From the NCBI RefSeq assembly GCF_001747095.1, contig NZ_MDGP01000001.1, forward strand, positions 913,001-977,000: DNA of 64,000 bases, in the 5' to 3' direction. The DNA is from Roseivirga sp. 4D4. Its GTDB lineage: Bacteria; Bacteroidota; Bacteroidia; Cytophagales; Cyclobacteriaceae. Made by a program: the position numbers and the translations under genes. The notes under the pieces are model-generated. The model did not search any database, had not been told where the DNA came from, and worked only from the letters and a program-made list of their open reading frames with translations. Every line of letters starts with the position of its first letter. The stretch's first letter is position 1. Of this stretch, positions 24,145 to 34,586 are shown piece after piece.

Positions 24145-26742
24145 CTACTCGTTCCTAAGACATTGGGCAGGATTAACCATTGAGGCTTTAACGGTTTGAA
24201 AACCAACGGTCAACCAAGCGATAAGCAAGGCGGAAACTCCCGCAAGTAGGAAGAACCACCAAGAGAGTTCAATACGATAGGCGAAACCATTGAGCCAAGA
24301 CTTAGTCACGAAATAACTTATGGGTAAAGAAAGTACGACTGCGGCTAAGACAATTTTGGTGAACTCTCCGGATATCAATTGAACTATTGCGAATCGACTA
24401 GATCCTAGGGCCTTGCGCACACCAATTTCTTTGATTCTCCTTTCGGTTGAAAACGAAGCAAGCCCAAGTAGACCTAAGCAGGAGATAAGAATGGCTATGA
24501 AAGAAAAGTACTTTGACAGAGTCGCTACACGCTGTTCAGCCACATATTGTGCCTCGTAATCCTGATCTAAAAACTTATAGTCAAAGTTGAAATCTGGATT
24601 GAATTGGGCATAAAGCTCTCCGAGCTGGGAAATGGTTTCACGTTCAAGACCTTGCTGTAAGCGTACCATTATGAGCCAGGTGTCATCCGGTTGAAGGACA
24701 AAGTAGGCTGGACCGACCTCTTCATGAAATGTTCTGAAATGAAAGTCTTTAACGACCCCGACAATTTGCGTGTCTTGGCCTCCAATATTTACTGTCGAAC
24801 CAATAGGTTGGTCAAGGTTCATAAGACTAATGGCCTTTTCGTTAAAAATGACTTTGTTATAGTCGGTTTTAAAATCACGAGAAAACGATCGGCCAGAGGC
24901 AATCTCGAATTCCAAGAGTTCTATCATATCATAGTTCACACGTAGATATTCCATACCGTATGAGGCTTCAGGATCTTTCCCTTCCCAATCAACATCATAC
25001 CTCCATCCAGTATATCCTCCTTCAACAAAGCTGTGGGCTGTACTTGAGGCCATGGCAATACCCGGTATTTTTTTGACCTCAGTGATGAAGGCTTCCATGT
25101 TCAATTCAATCTGACCCTCTGCTTCGAGGTATAGAATATTGTCTTTATTGAAGCCGATGTCCTTTTCTTGTGTGTATTGTATTTGGTTGTTGACCACCAA
25201 CACCGATACAATCAGGATGATGGAAATCGAGAATTGAAAAACGACCAAACCTTTTCTAAGCCAAAGCTCCCGCAGCGAATTAGAAGCCTGTGATTTGAGC
25301 ACTTTGATGGGCTTAATGGCAGATAAATAGACGGCAGGGTAACTACCAGCAAGCAGCCCAGTTAGGAAAAGAATAGATAAGAGTATCAGTGCAAATTGTG
25401 TTGAAAACGAAATGGAGAGCTGCTTTCCCGTAATATGGTTGAACTCCGGTAAAACCAGCCAGGCTACCAACAGGGCGAGGGCCAAAGACAGGACCGTCAT
25501 CAAAAGAGACTCACTCAAAAATTGGCCAGCTAATGACTGTCGGCTAGCACCGATGGTCTTTTTGATACCGATCTCCTTCATTCTTCGTGACACTTTGGCG
25601 GTGGCTAGATTCATGAAGTTGATACAGGCAATTCCTAATATGAAAAGAGCGATAAGGGTGAACAATCGAACGTTTGAAATGCGACCACCCACCGAGCTGC
25701 CATTTTCATACTTTCCATGCAGGTATAGATCGGCATATAGAGTGGCAATTGGAGTAATATTTTCCTCTCCATTATGATCTCTGACAAAGTCTTTAATTTT
25801 GTTATTGAATTCGTCAAGCTTAATCCCTTCGGCCAATACAACAAAAGTAGAAGGTCCATTATTCTTCCAGTTCAGTACCCAGGAATTCAACTCTTCGAAC
25901 TCCTCATAAGTCATCAGGAAGTCGAACTGCTGGGTGGAAGATGGTGGTGGTTTCTTGAAAACCCCTGAGACTTGATAATCTCGAAACTGTTGGAAACGAA
26001 TTGTCTTTCCTACCACATCAGTTGTGTTTCCAAACAGCTTTATCGCCAGGTCATCTGAAATAAGTATGTTTCTCTTTTGTTCGAGCACTTTGTCTCGATC
26101 ACCTTGAAGGAGCTCAAAAGAGAAGACTTTGAAATAATCCTTTCCGACATACTGACCAACTGCTTTTAAGTTGGTCTCTTCGTGTGAAAGCGTATAAGTA
26201 TTCGTCCAGGTTTTGGTGACTGCCAATTCTACTTCTGGCAATTCATCTGCCATAGCCGCTGCTAACCGACCAGGAGTAGCTCTATCTGTCAAAACCCCAC
26301 TGGAGGTAGTACTATTGGATAGAATCTGGTACAGCCGATCGCTTTTTTCATGAAACTGATTGACCTGAAGTTCATCATTTACCCATAGATAGATAAGTAG
26401 TGTACAGGCCAAACCTGAGGCAAGACCTAGCAGGTTAATAAGAAAGGCACTTTTATATCTTAAATAGCCTCTGATTGTAAGTTTTAAGTTGTGTTGTAGC
26501 ATACCGATGTTGTTGAGTTTTTGAGTGCCACTTAACCTCTTTAGAAGGTTTGGACGAATTAGTTTAATGACTTCTCGATGATATATTCTTCGAGCTTTTT
26601 TGATTGAATACTTCTCTACATTCTCTTGAAAGACCTCTTCCATATCACCCTCTATTTCCTCGAGATAATCTTCCTTTAGAAAGAACCGAAGGAGACGCCT
26701 TGGCCAATGCGGTGGTATTATGTTTTCTTTCTTTTTACTCAC
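24145..26742 (-). CDS. MacB/FtsX-type ABC permease with prefix domain (paralog 1)
   Basis: An 865-residue inner-membrane protein. The N-terminal 75 residues are a soluble helical prefix (PPHWPRRLLRFFLKEDYLEE onwards), as in the permease-prefix-domain-2 proteins. Then come two copies of the MacB plan: a membrane segment (about 97-117), a periplasmic domain, and three membrane segments with the FtsX motif IKKTIGASRQSL; then a second set ending with VRKALGSSRFAI. The C-terminus is CLRNE. Families of this type drive export or shape change when coupled to an ATPase, absent here. The GTG start overlaps the stop of paralog 2 by 8 nt. Bases 26545-26694 are identical to paralog 2. Confidence 0.9.
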   Translation of the reverse strand: MSKKKENIIPPHWPRRLLRFFLKEDYLEEIEGDMEEVFQENVEKYSIKKARRIYHREVIKLIRPNLLKRLSGTQKLNNIGMLQHNLKLTIRGYLRYKSAFLINLLGLASGLACTLLIYLWVNDELQVNQFHEKSDRLYQILSNSTTSSGVLTDRATPGRLAAAMADELPEVELAVTKTWTNTYTLSHEETNLKAVGQYVGKDYFKVFSFELLQGDRDKVLEQKRNILISDDLAIKLFGNTTDVVGKTIRFQQFRDYQVSGVFKKPPPSSTQQFDFLMTYEEFEELNSWVLNWKNNGPSTFVVLAEGIKLDEFNNKIKDFVRDHNGEENITPIATLYADLYLHGKYENGSSVGGRISNVRLFTLIALFILGIACINFMNLATAKVSRRMKEIGIKKTIGASRQSLAGQFLSESLLMTVLSLALALLVAWLVLPEFNHITGKQLSISFSTQFALILLSILFLTGLLAGSYPAVYLSAIKPIKVLKSQASNSLRELWLRKGLVVFQFSISIILIVSVLVVNNQIQYTQEKDIGFNKDNILYLEAEGQIELNMEAFITEVKKIPGIAMASSTAHSFVEGGYTGWRYDVDWEGKDPEASYGMEYLRVNYDMIELLEFEIASGRSFSRDFKTDYNKVIFNEKAISLMNLDQPIGSTVNIGGQDTQIVGVVKDFHFRTFHEEVGPAYFVLQPDDTWLIMVRLQQGLERETISQLGELYAQFNPDFNFDYKFLDQDYEAQYVAEQRVATLSKYFSFIAILISCLGLLGLASFSTERRIKEIGVRKALGSSRFAIVQLISGEFTKIVLAAVVLSLPISYFVTKSWLNGFAYRIELSWWFFLLAGVSALLIAWLTVGFQTVKASMVNPAQCLRNE
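26545..26694 (-). repeat. 150-bp tract identical to 29195-29344
   Basis: Every base of this 150-bp segment, which encodes most of the prefix domain of permease paralog 1, is the same as in the segment of paralog 2 exactly 2650 bp away. Identity stops abruptly on both sides. Confidence 0.97.
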
Positions 26743-29380
26743 TTCTGAGATAGTTGATTGGGTTAGCAGTAGCCGCTTTGATGATGTGAAAAAGAACTGT
26801 TAACCATGAAAGGATCAAAATCAGACCCAAGGTTAACAATACTGGTGTCGAACTAATGTTAATTCTATAAGCAAAGCCATTTAACCATAGGTTTTCTAGC
26901 AAACCCAATGTAATGGGAATTGAAATCAAGAATGATAGTAGCACCATCCAAGTGATAGGCTTACCGAGAAGTACAATGATGTTTGACAAGCTGGCTCCAG
27001 AGACCTTTCTTATACCAACTTCTTTCATCTTGAGACTGGTGGTATAGGCTGATAGAGCGAAGAGTCCCAAACAGGCGATTAGCATGCCTAAACTTGAAAA
27101 CATTTTGAACATACTTAATAATTTGGCCTCCTTTTTATAGAAGCCATCCACCACATCATCAGCAAATTTGTAAGTGAATGGGTCAGTTGGTCTCATCTCA
27201 TCCCATTTGGCGTTTACTTTGGATATAAAACCTCTTATGTTTATGCCTGGAGCAAGTCGGGCTATGATTTTGCTGCTTCTTCCAAAGATACTTTCGTTGC
27301 TATGAATAACGAGTGGGGAGATTTCATTATACAGAACATCAAAATTGAAATCTTCAACCACACCAATGATTTTATGTTTAATGGGGATGCCTTCAGATGT
27401 CAATTTAATTATGCTTTTACCTATGGGTTTCTGTATGTTCAATGCTTTAACAGCTGATTCATTCAGCACTACCGATAGTGAATCCGAGGAATCATCTCTA
27501 AATAGAACACCCTCATTCAGTTGTACAGTCATTGTTTCAAGAAAACCATCTCCAACTTTCATGGATGTCATGTTGACTGGATCATTGGCGTTCGTTTGTT
27601 TGTAATTGTCTTCCCAAAAAATCCCAAAGCCAGGCATTGACAGTGTTCCCGAGGCAGATTGAACCTCAGGAATTCCCTCTAGGGCTCCAATAAAAGACTC
27701 GGCAAATTGCGGATCCATATGGAAGTCTCCGGCAATAATGAGTAATTGCTCTTTATCATAACCAAGGTCTTTGTTCGTTAGGAAATTCAATTGATCTTTC
27801 ACAACAAGCATAGATAGTACTAGGATTACTCCGATTGAAAATTGAAAAACCACAAGCCCATTCCTTAATAAGTGGCTATTAGTGCCAGAGGTGAATTGTT
27901 TTTTTAGCGCCTTTAAGGGTGTCAATCTTGAAGCAAATACTGCTGGCCAAAGCCCTGTGATTAGGGTAATAGAGACAATAAAGGCAATAAGCCAACATGC
28001 TGTATACAGGTTGAATTGTAGCCCTAAACTTTTACCTGTGAGGCCGTTGAATGCAGGCTGAGTCAGTGTGACTAAAACGAGAGACGATAACACACTCAGT
28101 ATAACAATAATGGAGGTTTCGGTAAGAATTTGAGATATGAGCTGTGATCTACGAGAGCCAAGTACCTTTTTCGTCCCAATTTCTTTTGCTTTAGCATTTG
28201 CTCTGACAGTGCTTAGGCTTATGAAATTAGCACATGCCAATAAGCAAATGAGGCAAGCCACAAACAGCAAAATATTATTGGTGAGCTTACTGCCACCTGC
28301 TTTCATACCCCCTAGATTTTTTGGGTATAGGTAGAGATCTTTAAGTGGTACAAGGAAGAGGTTTAGCCCTTGTCCGGCACTCTGAGATATACCATTTGAC
28401 CTTTCAAAGTCAGATCTGACGTACTTGGATGTTGCATTGCTCATTTTGGTGTTTACTTCGGTAGCATTAATGCCCTTTTGTAATTTTACATAGTAGCCTA
28501 CATCCGGACGTGTAAAATTCACTTCATTAAACCTCCTAATCGTGTTGATGGACATCAAAACCTGAAAATTCAGGTGTGTGTTTTCTGGTAAATCTTCGCA
28601 AACTCCTGTTACCTTGAACTCATCTCTAGCCATATTTAGGGTTTTCCCAACCGGGTTCTCCTTACCAAAATATTTTTGAGCCATGGTTCGAGTGAGCACT
28701 ATGGAGTTGGGTGCTTTCAGCGCAGTTTTCGAATTGCCAACAATCATTTTCAACCCAAAAAGAGAAAGAAAATCTCCGTCTGCAGCTAATACATCCTCAA
28801 GATATGATTGCCGCTCAGTGTCAGCTGACACAGAAACGAGCATATCCCTGAATGGCCCTGAGTATATGGTTGATTCAATAATCTCTGGTACCTCAGGTTT
28901 TAATGCGCTTGCCAAAGAGTGAGGTACATATTTAGAAATTGTATTGTCTTCAGGGGAGGATTGGTTAAGCGCTACACGATGTATTTGTTCTTGATCAGGT
29001 ATAAATTGGTCGTAAGAAGACTCGTGCTTCACGAACATAATCAAATGAAGGAAGCATGCTATGGCTACTGTAAGTCCAACCATGTTAATCACTGAGTACA
29101 GCCACCCCTTTTTTAATGACCTAACAGATACTCGAATATTGTGCTTAAACATGTCGTAGATATTTATCTTATGATTATTGCCTAGTCTTTTTAAAAGGTT
29201 TGGACGAATTAGTTTAATGACTTCTCGATGATATATTCTTCGAGCTTTTTTGATTGAATACTTCTCTACATTCTCTTGAAAGACCTCTTCCATATCACCC
29301 TCTATTTCCTCGAGATAATCTTCCTTTAGAAAGAACCGAAGGAGCTTTTTAGACCATTGTGGAATGTTGGGGTTATTCAT
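26735..29380 (-). CDS. MacB/FtsX-type ABC permease with prefix domain (paralog 2)
   Basis: An 881-residue permease with the same plan: prefix domain (about 1-75), first membrane segment near 95, periplasmic domain, FtsX motif IGTKKVLGSRRSQL, and a second half ending with VRKVSGASLSNI. The frame opens at 29395 with TTG, but the ATG at 29380 (MNNPNIPQWSK) gives the N-terminus expected from the paralogs and overlaps the stop of paralog 3 by 8 nt, so it is preferred. The C-terminus reads LRSE rather than LRNE. It is the most diverged of the four outside the shared 150-bp tract. Confidence 0.9.
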   Translation of the reverse strand: MNNPNIPQWSKKLLRFFLKEDYLEEIEGDMEEVFQENVEKYSIKKARRIYHREVIKLIRPNLLKRLGNNHKINIYDMFKHNIRVSVRSLKKGWLYSVINMVGLTVAIACFLHLIMFVKHESSYDQFIPDQEQIHRVALNQSSPEDNTISKYVPHSLASALKPEVPEIIESTIYSGPFRDMLVSVSADTERQSYLEDVLAADGDFLSLFGLKMIVGNSKTALKAPNSIVLTRTMAQKYFGKENPVGKTLNMARDEFKVTGVCEDLPENTHLNFQVLMSINTIRRFNEVNFTRPDVGYYVKLQKGINATEVNTKMSNATSKYVRSDFERSNGISQSAGQGLNLFLVPLKDLYLYPKNLGGMKAGGSKLTNNILLFVACLICLLACANFISLSTVRANAKAKEIGTKKVLGSRRSQLISQILTETSIIVILSVLSSLVLVTLTQPAFNGLTGKSLGLQFNLYTACWLIAFIVSITLITGLWPAVFASRLTPLKALKKQFTSGTNSHLLRNGLVVFQFSIGVILVLSMLVVKDQLNFLTNKDLGYDKEQLLIIAGDFHMDPQFAESFIGALEGIPEVQSASGTLSMPGFGIFWEDNYKQTNANDPVNMTSMKVGDGFLETMTVQLNEGVLFRDDSSDSLSVVLNESAVKALNIQKPIGKSIIKLTSEGIPIKHKIIGVVEDFNFDVLYNEISPLVIHSNESIFGRSSKIIARLAPGINIRGFISKVNAKWDEMRPTDPFTYKFADDVVDGFYKKEAKLLSMFKMFSSLGMLIACLGLFALSAYTTSLKMKEVGIRKVSGASLSNIIVLLGKPITWMVLLSFLISIPITLGLLENLWLNGFAYRINISSTPVLLTLGLILILSWLTVLFHIIKAATANPINYLRSE
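29195..29344 (-). repeat. 150-bp tract identical to 26545-26694
   Basis: Partner copy of the identical tract in permease paralog 1; here it encodes most of the prefix domain of paralog 2. Confidence 0.97.
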
Positions 29381-31988
29381 TGCGTAGACATTCAACAGGG
29401 TTGATCAAAGAAGTTTTTAGCGTTTGAAAGCCGACCGTTGCAAAGGACAGTAGGAGAGTTGCTATGGCTACGACCAGATAAAGCAAGAGGTCTGGCTTAT
29501 AGTGCATGGAAAATCCATTAAGCCAATCTGTAACCAATAGATAGCTAACGGGTAAAGCGATAAAAAGCGAGATAGCAACTAGGACAATGAAGTCTGTAGA
29601 GAGGAGCTTCACAAGAGACAATGTACTAGAGCCGAGTACTTTTCTGATTCCAACTTCCTTGGTTCTTCTTTCAGTGTTGTATAGTGCTAGACCGAATAGG
29701 CCTAAACAAGCAATGAGTATAGCCACAATAGTGAAATAGCCCGAGAGTGTAACAATCTTTCCTTCAGCCTGATAGACCTGGTCATATTCATCATTTACAA
29801 ACTTAGGGTTGAATGGATACTCAGAATTGAATTGATTATAGGCATCTTCGATGGCTTCAAGTGTTTCGGGCTGGTTTTCCTTGGCAATTTTGACCATAAA
29901 GTGATTTCCATTCGGTATGAAACGGATAATAGCGGGTTGTAAGGGCTCATAAAGCGATTGGATTTTAAAATTCCTCACAATACCAATGACTTCCTTTTCT
30001 GTATCGCCATCCATGATGGTTTTGCCCACAATATCTTCAGTACCAATAAGTTTGGCAGCTGCTTCATTGATCATCAGCTTTTCCGTTTCATTTTTGAAAT
30101 CTGGAGAGAATGCTCTGCCTTCTAGCAGTTCAATATTCAATGTCTCGAAGAAAGAATAACCAACTTGAGGTCTTCTAAAGGTTACTTCCTCGTTTTCAAT
30201 CGGGTCTCCCCAGCTGAAACCTCCTCCGCTACCTCTTAATTGGGCAATGCTTCCACCATACAGGCTGGTTGACGCAACAACATTAGGAATCTTGTTGAGC
30301 TCATTGAGGAAGGGTTGGCGTAAATCTGCTTCCCTCAATGTAAAATGAATCAAGTCGTCCCTGTTATAGCCTAGGTCCACTGTTCGGATATAAGCTATCT
30401 GGTTGTTTAAGACTAAGAACCCACTGACAAAAAGGGTTGAGACAGAAAACTGAAGTATAACCAAGCCCTTTCTCACCCACAAATCACTGGCTCCACGTTT
30501 GAGTCTTCCGCGGATCAAATCTCGAGACTGAAACTTAGAGAGGTAAAGAGCAGGATAGAGGCCTGCAATTATCGTTACGGTCACCAATATCCCAAGGCAT
30601 AAAGAAAGCATTGACGGTTCAGCAAACAATGACAGTTCTTTGCTGATGACTTGATTTACTGGGGATAGCACTAAGTTCACAAGGCCAATGGAGACGAGTA
30701 ATGCAATGAGTGTTATTAAGAACGATTCGGTTAGCAATTGGAAAACCAAGGCATCACGTCTTACTCCAAAGACCTTTTTTACTCCGATTTCCTTTATTCT
30801 TTTAGAGGCCTGGGCGGTGGAGAGATTCATGAAATTGATACATGCCAACAGCAGGATGAAGATACCTACAGCCGTCATAAGTGTGACATAGGCTATTCTT
30901 CCTCCAGATACTTTGCCATTTGTGAATTCACCCTTTAGATAAAGCTCCTCGAAAGGGTAGGCAACCAAGCGTTCTTCTTCCCTGTAAGGCTTATCGATAA
31001 TGGCTTTTTCGAATTTTTCACTGAAAGCGCTTAGATCAGTACCTTCTCTCAGTGTGATGTAGTTTATGGCACCATTAGCGGTCCATTCTCGCAGCCATTC
31101 TTCATGTTTTAAGGCCATCTTGTAGTTCGCAACGAATTGGAACTTCAGGGTAGAGTTTTTTGGTGTGTTTTGAAATACTCCGGTCACTAAGTATAAATCA
31201 TTGTACAGATCGCGATTTGCTTTCAAGACTTTGCCATTGGCATTTTCAATAGAACCGAAGAGTGCAATGGCTAACTGTTCAGAGATAACGATGGCATTTT
31301 CTGGAGTTAAAACCTCTTCTTTGCTACCCGATAAAAGATTAAAAGTAAAGGCCTTAAAGAAGTCTTGATTGGCAAAAATACCACTCGCACTGGCCTCTTT
31401 GTTGTCAGTTTCAGACTTGAAAATCGCCCTTCGACTCATTTCCGCATCGCTTATAGTAACGGCATGCTCGATCTCAGGAAACTTCTCCTTTAAAGGATCA
31501 GCAAGGATAAAAGGCGACCCAAAATCCGTTTCAATGCCTTCAGGTGTAGCTTCGTTTGAAAGCACTTGATAGAGTCGATCTCCATTTGTGTGGAATCGAT
31601 CTACGCTATACTCATCATTGACCCATAAATGGATAAGTAAGGCCGCTGCAATTCCGGTGGAGAGCCCTGTGATATTGATTATAAATGACGTTTTATAACG
31701 GTTAAAACCTCTAAATGATAGTTTGATGCTATGGGCCAAGAGGCCAAAAGCTGTATGTTTTTGATTGTTCATGACGCTTTTAATAAGATTGAGTTTGAAG
31801 AGTCGAAGCACTTCGGTTAGGTATTTGATATTCGCACGTTTGGCACTCTGCACACTCCTTAAGTCATAATAGATTTCTTCCAAGTCGCCTTCTATCTCTT
31901 CGAGGTATTCATTTTTGATGAAGAACCTAAGAATTCTGACAAGCCAATGCGGTGGCTTGATGTCTTGTGGTGCCGAATTTCTACTCAT
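29373..31988 (-). CDS. MacB/FtsX-type ABC permease with prefix domain (paralog 3)
   Basis: An 871-residue member of the array. The prefix domain (PPHWLVRILRFFIKNEYLEE) has its own sequence and does not share the 150-bp identical tract. FtsX motifs are VKKVFGVRRDAL (first half) and VRKVLGSSTLSL (second half). It ends CLRNE; the last codons AAT GAA TAA contain the ATG of paralog 2. Its own ATG at 31988 lies in the stop region of paralog 4. It is closer to paralogs 1 and 4 than to paralog 2. Confidence 0.9.
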   Translation of the reverse strand: MSRNSAPQDIKPPHWLVRILRFFIKNEYLEEIEGDLEEIYYDLRSVQSAKRANIKYLTEVLRLFKLNLIKSVMNNQKHTAFGLLAHSIKLSFRGFNRYKTSFIINITGLSTGIAAALLIHLWVNDEYSVDRFHTNGDRLYQVLSNEATPEGIETDFGSPFILADPLKEKFPEIEHAVTISDAEMSRRAIFKSETDNKEASASGIFANQDFFKAFTFNLLSGSKEEVLTPENAIVISEQLAIALFGSIENANGKVLKANRDLYNDLYLVTGVFQNTPKNSTLKFQFVANYKMALKHEEWLREWTANGAINYITLREGTDLSAFSEKFEKAIIDKPYREEERLVAYPFEELYLKGEFTNGKVSGGRIAYVTLMTAVGIFILLLACINFMNLSTAQASKRIKEIGVKKVFGVRRDALVFQLLTESFLITLIALLVSIGLVNLVLSPVNQVISKELSLFAEPSMLSLCLGILVTVTIIAGLYPALYLSKFQSRDLIRGRLKRGASDLWVRKGLVILQFSVSTLFVSGFLVLNNQIAYIRTVDLGYNRDDLIHFTLREADLRQPFLNELNKIPNVVASTSLYGGSIAQLRGSGGGFSWGDPIENEEVTFRRPQVGYSFFETLNIELLEGRAFSPDFKNETEKLMINEAAAKLIGTEDIVGKTIMDGDTEKEVIGIVRNFKIQSLYEPLQPAIIRFIPNGNHFMVKIAKENQPETLEAIEDAYNQFNSEYPFNPKFVNDEYDQVYQAEGKIVTLSGYFTIVAILIACLGLFGLALYNTERRTKEVGIRKVLGSSTLSLVKLLSTDFIVLVAISLFIALPVSYLLVTDWLNGFSMHYKPDLLLYLVVAIATLLLSFATVGFQTLKTSLINPVECLRNE

Positions 31989-34584
31989 TCCTTAAACACT
32001 GAGCGGGATTGACCATAGAGGCTTTGATCGTCTGAAAACCAACAGTAAACCAAGCGATGATAATTGCAGATACTCCTGCAATCGCAAAAACCCACCACTG
32101 TAGATCAACAGTGTATGCGAAGTTTTCCAACCACTTTTGGGCAACGAAATAGGCTATTGGAACAGAGATCAATATGGATAATGCTACTGTCTTTGTGAAA
32201 GTACCAGTCAGTAATCTCACAATTGTAGCATGGCTAGCCCCCAATATTTTTCGAATACCTATTTCCTTTGTTCTTCTTTCAGCGGTAAAAGCTGCCAGTC
32301 CAAATAGGCCGAGACATGAAATGATGATCGCAATGCCAGCCATGTAGTTGGAAAGTCTAGCCACTTTGGTTTCAGCACTGTATAGTGCCTCATAATTGTC
32401 ATCCAAGAAGGTTACATCAAAATTATACTTAGGATGAAATGTTTTGTAGACTTCCTCGACAGCTTTCAATGTGACTAGCTCAGTGCCTTCTTGAACCTTG
32501 AGCATATAGTTAGTACCCAAATTCCTAAATCGAATCACCATTGGCTCTATTTCTTGATGCATTGAGCCATACTGAAAGTCTTTGACCACGCCAATAATCT
32601 CACGTGGTCTGTCTCCGTCTTTTAGTATGAAGCCAACTGGGTCTTCAAGACCCATAAGCTCTACGGCTGATTCGTTGAGTATTACTTTATTGTGGTCATC
32701 GTTCAACTCTTTTGAGAATGACCTACCATTGACGATTTCAAGTCCCATCATTTCAATGATGTTGTAGCCAAATTTGGGTGACTTGAATAGATGGTTTTGG
32801 TCCTCTTCAGTGGAAGGATCCCAAGAATAACCGCTACTTGAGTCAAATCCCCAGAGAAAATCTCCTGCCATATTTCCAGCAGACAATACACCAGGAATTT
32901 TGCTCAACTCTGAAAGCATCGGTTGAGGGGTTCTATCAAATTGACCTTTCCGTTCAAAAGTTATGATGTTATCTCTTTGATAGCCAAGGTCTTCATTAAG
33001 TGTAAATGAGATTTGCTGGTTAATGATAATAACAGCTGTAATGAAAACGATAGACAAGGTGAACTGTAGAACCACAAGCCCTTTTCGTATCCAAGTTTCG
33101 CCTTTGAAGTTTGTGAATCGTCCTTTGAGTACCTCAATTGGACGAAATTTAGAAAGGTAGAAAGCAGGGTAACTCCCAGCAAAAAGTCCAGTGACCAGTA
33201 CTAAAAGCAACAATTGAGGCAGATAATCGGCTAAATTAAGTACAATGCTTTTGGATGTTAATGTATTAAACTGTGGGAGTAGAAAATTGACAAGTAATAT
33301 TGCAACAGTAAGTGATAAGAAGGAGAGAAGCAGTGATTCGGAGATAAACTGAAAGACTAGGGAGCGTCTGTTGGCTCCTATAGTCTTCTTAACCCCAACT
33401 TCTTTCATCTTTTTAGATGCTTGTGCCGTGCTAAGGTTCATGAAGTTGATGCAGGCAATCATAAGAATGAATACCGCTATAAAAGTGAAGAGTCTGACGC
33501 TCTCAATTCTTCCTCCACCTTGAATACCATTATCGTATTTGCCATAGAGGTAGTTTTCAGCGTATGGTCGAAGGAAAAGAGTGAAGTTGTCATTTTCGAT
33601 CTTTTGATCCATATAGTCAGCCACTTTTTTATTGAAATCTCCAATGTTGGTACCCTCTTTCAGAACAAGAAAAGTTTGGGCATATCCACCGTTCCAGGCG
33701 TTTGACCACTCGTCATAATCGATAAGCCATTGGTAGTTTACCAGTATATCAAATTGGTGTGTGGCGTTTGCCGGTGGAGCCTTGAAAACAGTCTGGACAA
33801 CAAATTCATTTTTAAAGAATCCATTTTCCCATTCAATGGTCTTGCCCACAGCTGATTCGACCGTGCCAAAGACTCTTTTTGCCAAGTCTTCTGAAATGGC
33901 CACCGAAGATTTATTTTCCAAAGAATGCGGGTCACCCACAAGAACAGGGTAGGTGAGGACATCGAAGATATTGGGATCAGAGAATAGACCGTTTACTTCG
34001 AAATTCTCTTCATCAAATGAAATGATTCCTCGAGGTCTATGCATGGCGTTTGAAATACGCAAGGATTCTTCAACCTCAGGGAATTCTTCTAACATAGCGC
34101 TAGCAAGCTGTCCAGAAGTATAATCCCAAGTGAATTTGTTATTAGTCAGCTGAAAATGTGTGAAAGCCCAATAAAGGCGGTCGTTCTTTTCGTGAAATGT
34201 GTCAACCGAACGCTCATCGTTTACCCATAGAAAGATGAGTAAGGCCGCAGCCAGTCCTGTAGAAAGGCCGATTAGATTGATTAGAAACGTGGTTTTGTGT
34301 CTTTTAAAACCTCTTAGCGTAATAAGTAAATTGTGTTGTAGCATACCGATATAATTGAGTTGATGATTTCCACCTAAGGCTCTGACCAAATTGGGCCTTA
34401 GGAGTTTTATGACCTCCCGGTTATATAATCTCCGGGCTTTTTTAATTGAATGTATTTCAAGGTTGTCCTCGAAAACCTCTTCCATGTCACCCTCGATTTC
34501 TTCGAGATAGTCCCTCTTAATAAAGAACTTAAGTAACCGCAGTGACCAGCGAGGTGGGTGAATATCGTTTTGTAATTGATTCAA
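31981..34584 (-). CDS. MacB/FtsX-type ABC permease with prefix domain (paralog 4)
   Basis: The promoter-proximal permease, about 867 residues. FtsX motifs are VKKTIGANRRSL and IRKILGASHATI; the C-terminus is CLRNE. There is no ATG in frame near the start. The frame opens at 34620 (TTG) inside padR, but the TTG at 34584, two bases after the padR stop, leaves nine residues before PPRW, matching the paralogs (8-11), and is preferred. Cytoplasmic prefix, eight membrane segments and two periplasmic domains are predicted. It and its three downstream paralogs form one translationally coupled operon under PadR. Confidence 0.88.
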   Translation of the reverse strand: MNQLQNDIHPPRWSLRLLKFFIKRDYLEEIEGDMEEVFEDNLEIHSIKKARRLYNREVIKLLRPNLVRALGGNHQLNYIGMLQHNLLITLRGFKRHKTTFLINLIGLSTGLAAALLIFLWVNDERSVDTFHEKNDRLYWAFTHFQLTNNKFTWDYTSGQLASAMLEEFPEVEESLRISNAMHRPRGIISFDEENFEVNGLFSDPNIFDVLTYPVLVGDPHSLENKSSVAISEDLAKRVFGTVESAVGKTIEWENGFFKNEFVVQTVFKAPPANATHQFDILVNYQWLIDYDEWSNAWNGGYAQTFLVLKEGTNIGDFNKKVADYMDQKIENDNFTLFLRPYAENYLYGKYDNGIQGGGRIESVRLFTFIAVFILMIACINFMNLSTAQASKKMKEVGVKKTIGANRRSLVFQFISESLLLSFLSLTVAILLVNFLLPQFNTLTSKSIVLNLADYLPQLLLLVLVTGLFAGSYPAFYLSKFRPIEVLKGRFTNFKGETWIRKGLVVLQFTLSIVFITAVIIINQQISFTLNEDLGYQRDNIITFERKGQFDRTPQPMLSELSKIPGVLSAGNMAGDFLWGFDSSSGYSWDPSTEEDQNHLFKSPKFGYNIIEMMGLEIVNGRSFSKELNDDHNKVILNESAVELMGLEDPVGFILKDGDRPREIIGVVKDFQYGSMHQEIEPMVIRFRNLGTNYMLKVQEGTELVTLKAVEEVYKTFHPKYNFDVTFLDDNYEALYSAETKVARLSNYMAGIAIIISCLGLFGLAAFTAERRTKEIGIRKILGASHATIVRLLTGTFTKTVALSILISVPIAYFVAQKWLENFAYTVDLQWWVFAIAGVSAIIIAWFTVGFQTIKASMVNPAQCLRNE

Positions 34585-34586
34585 GG

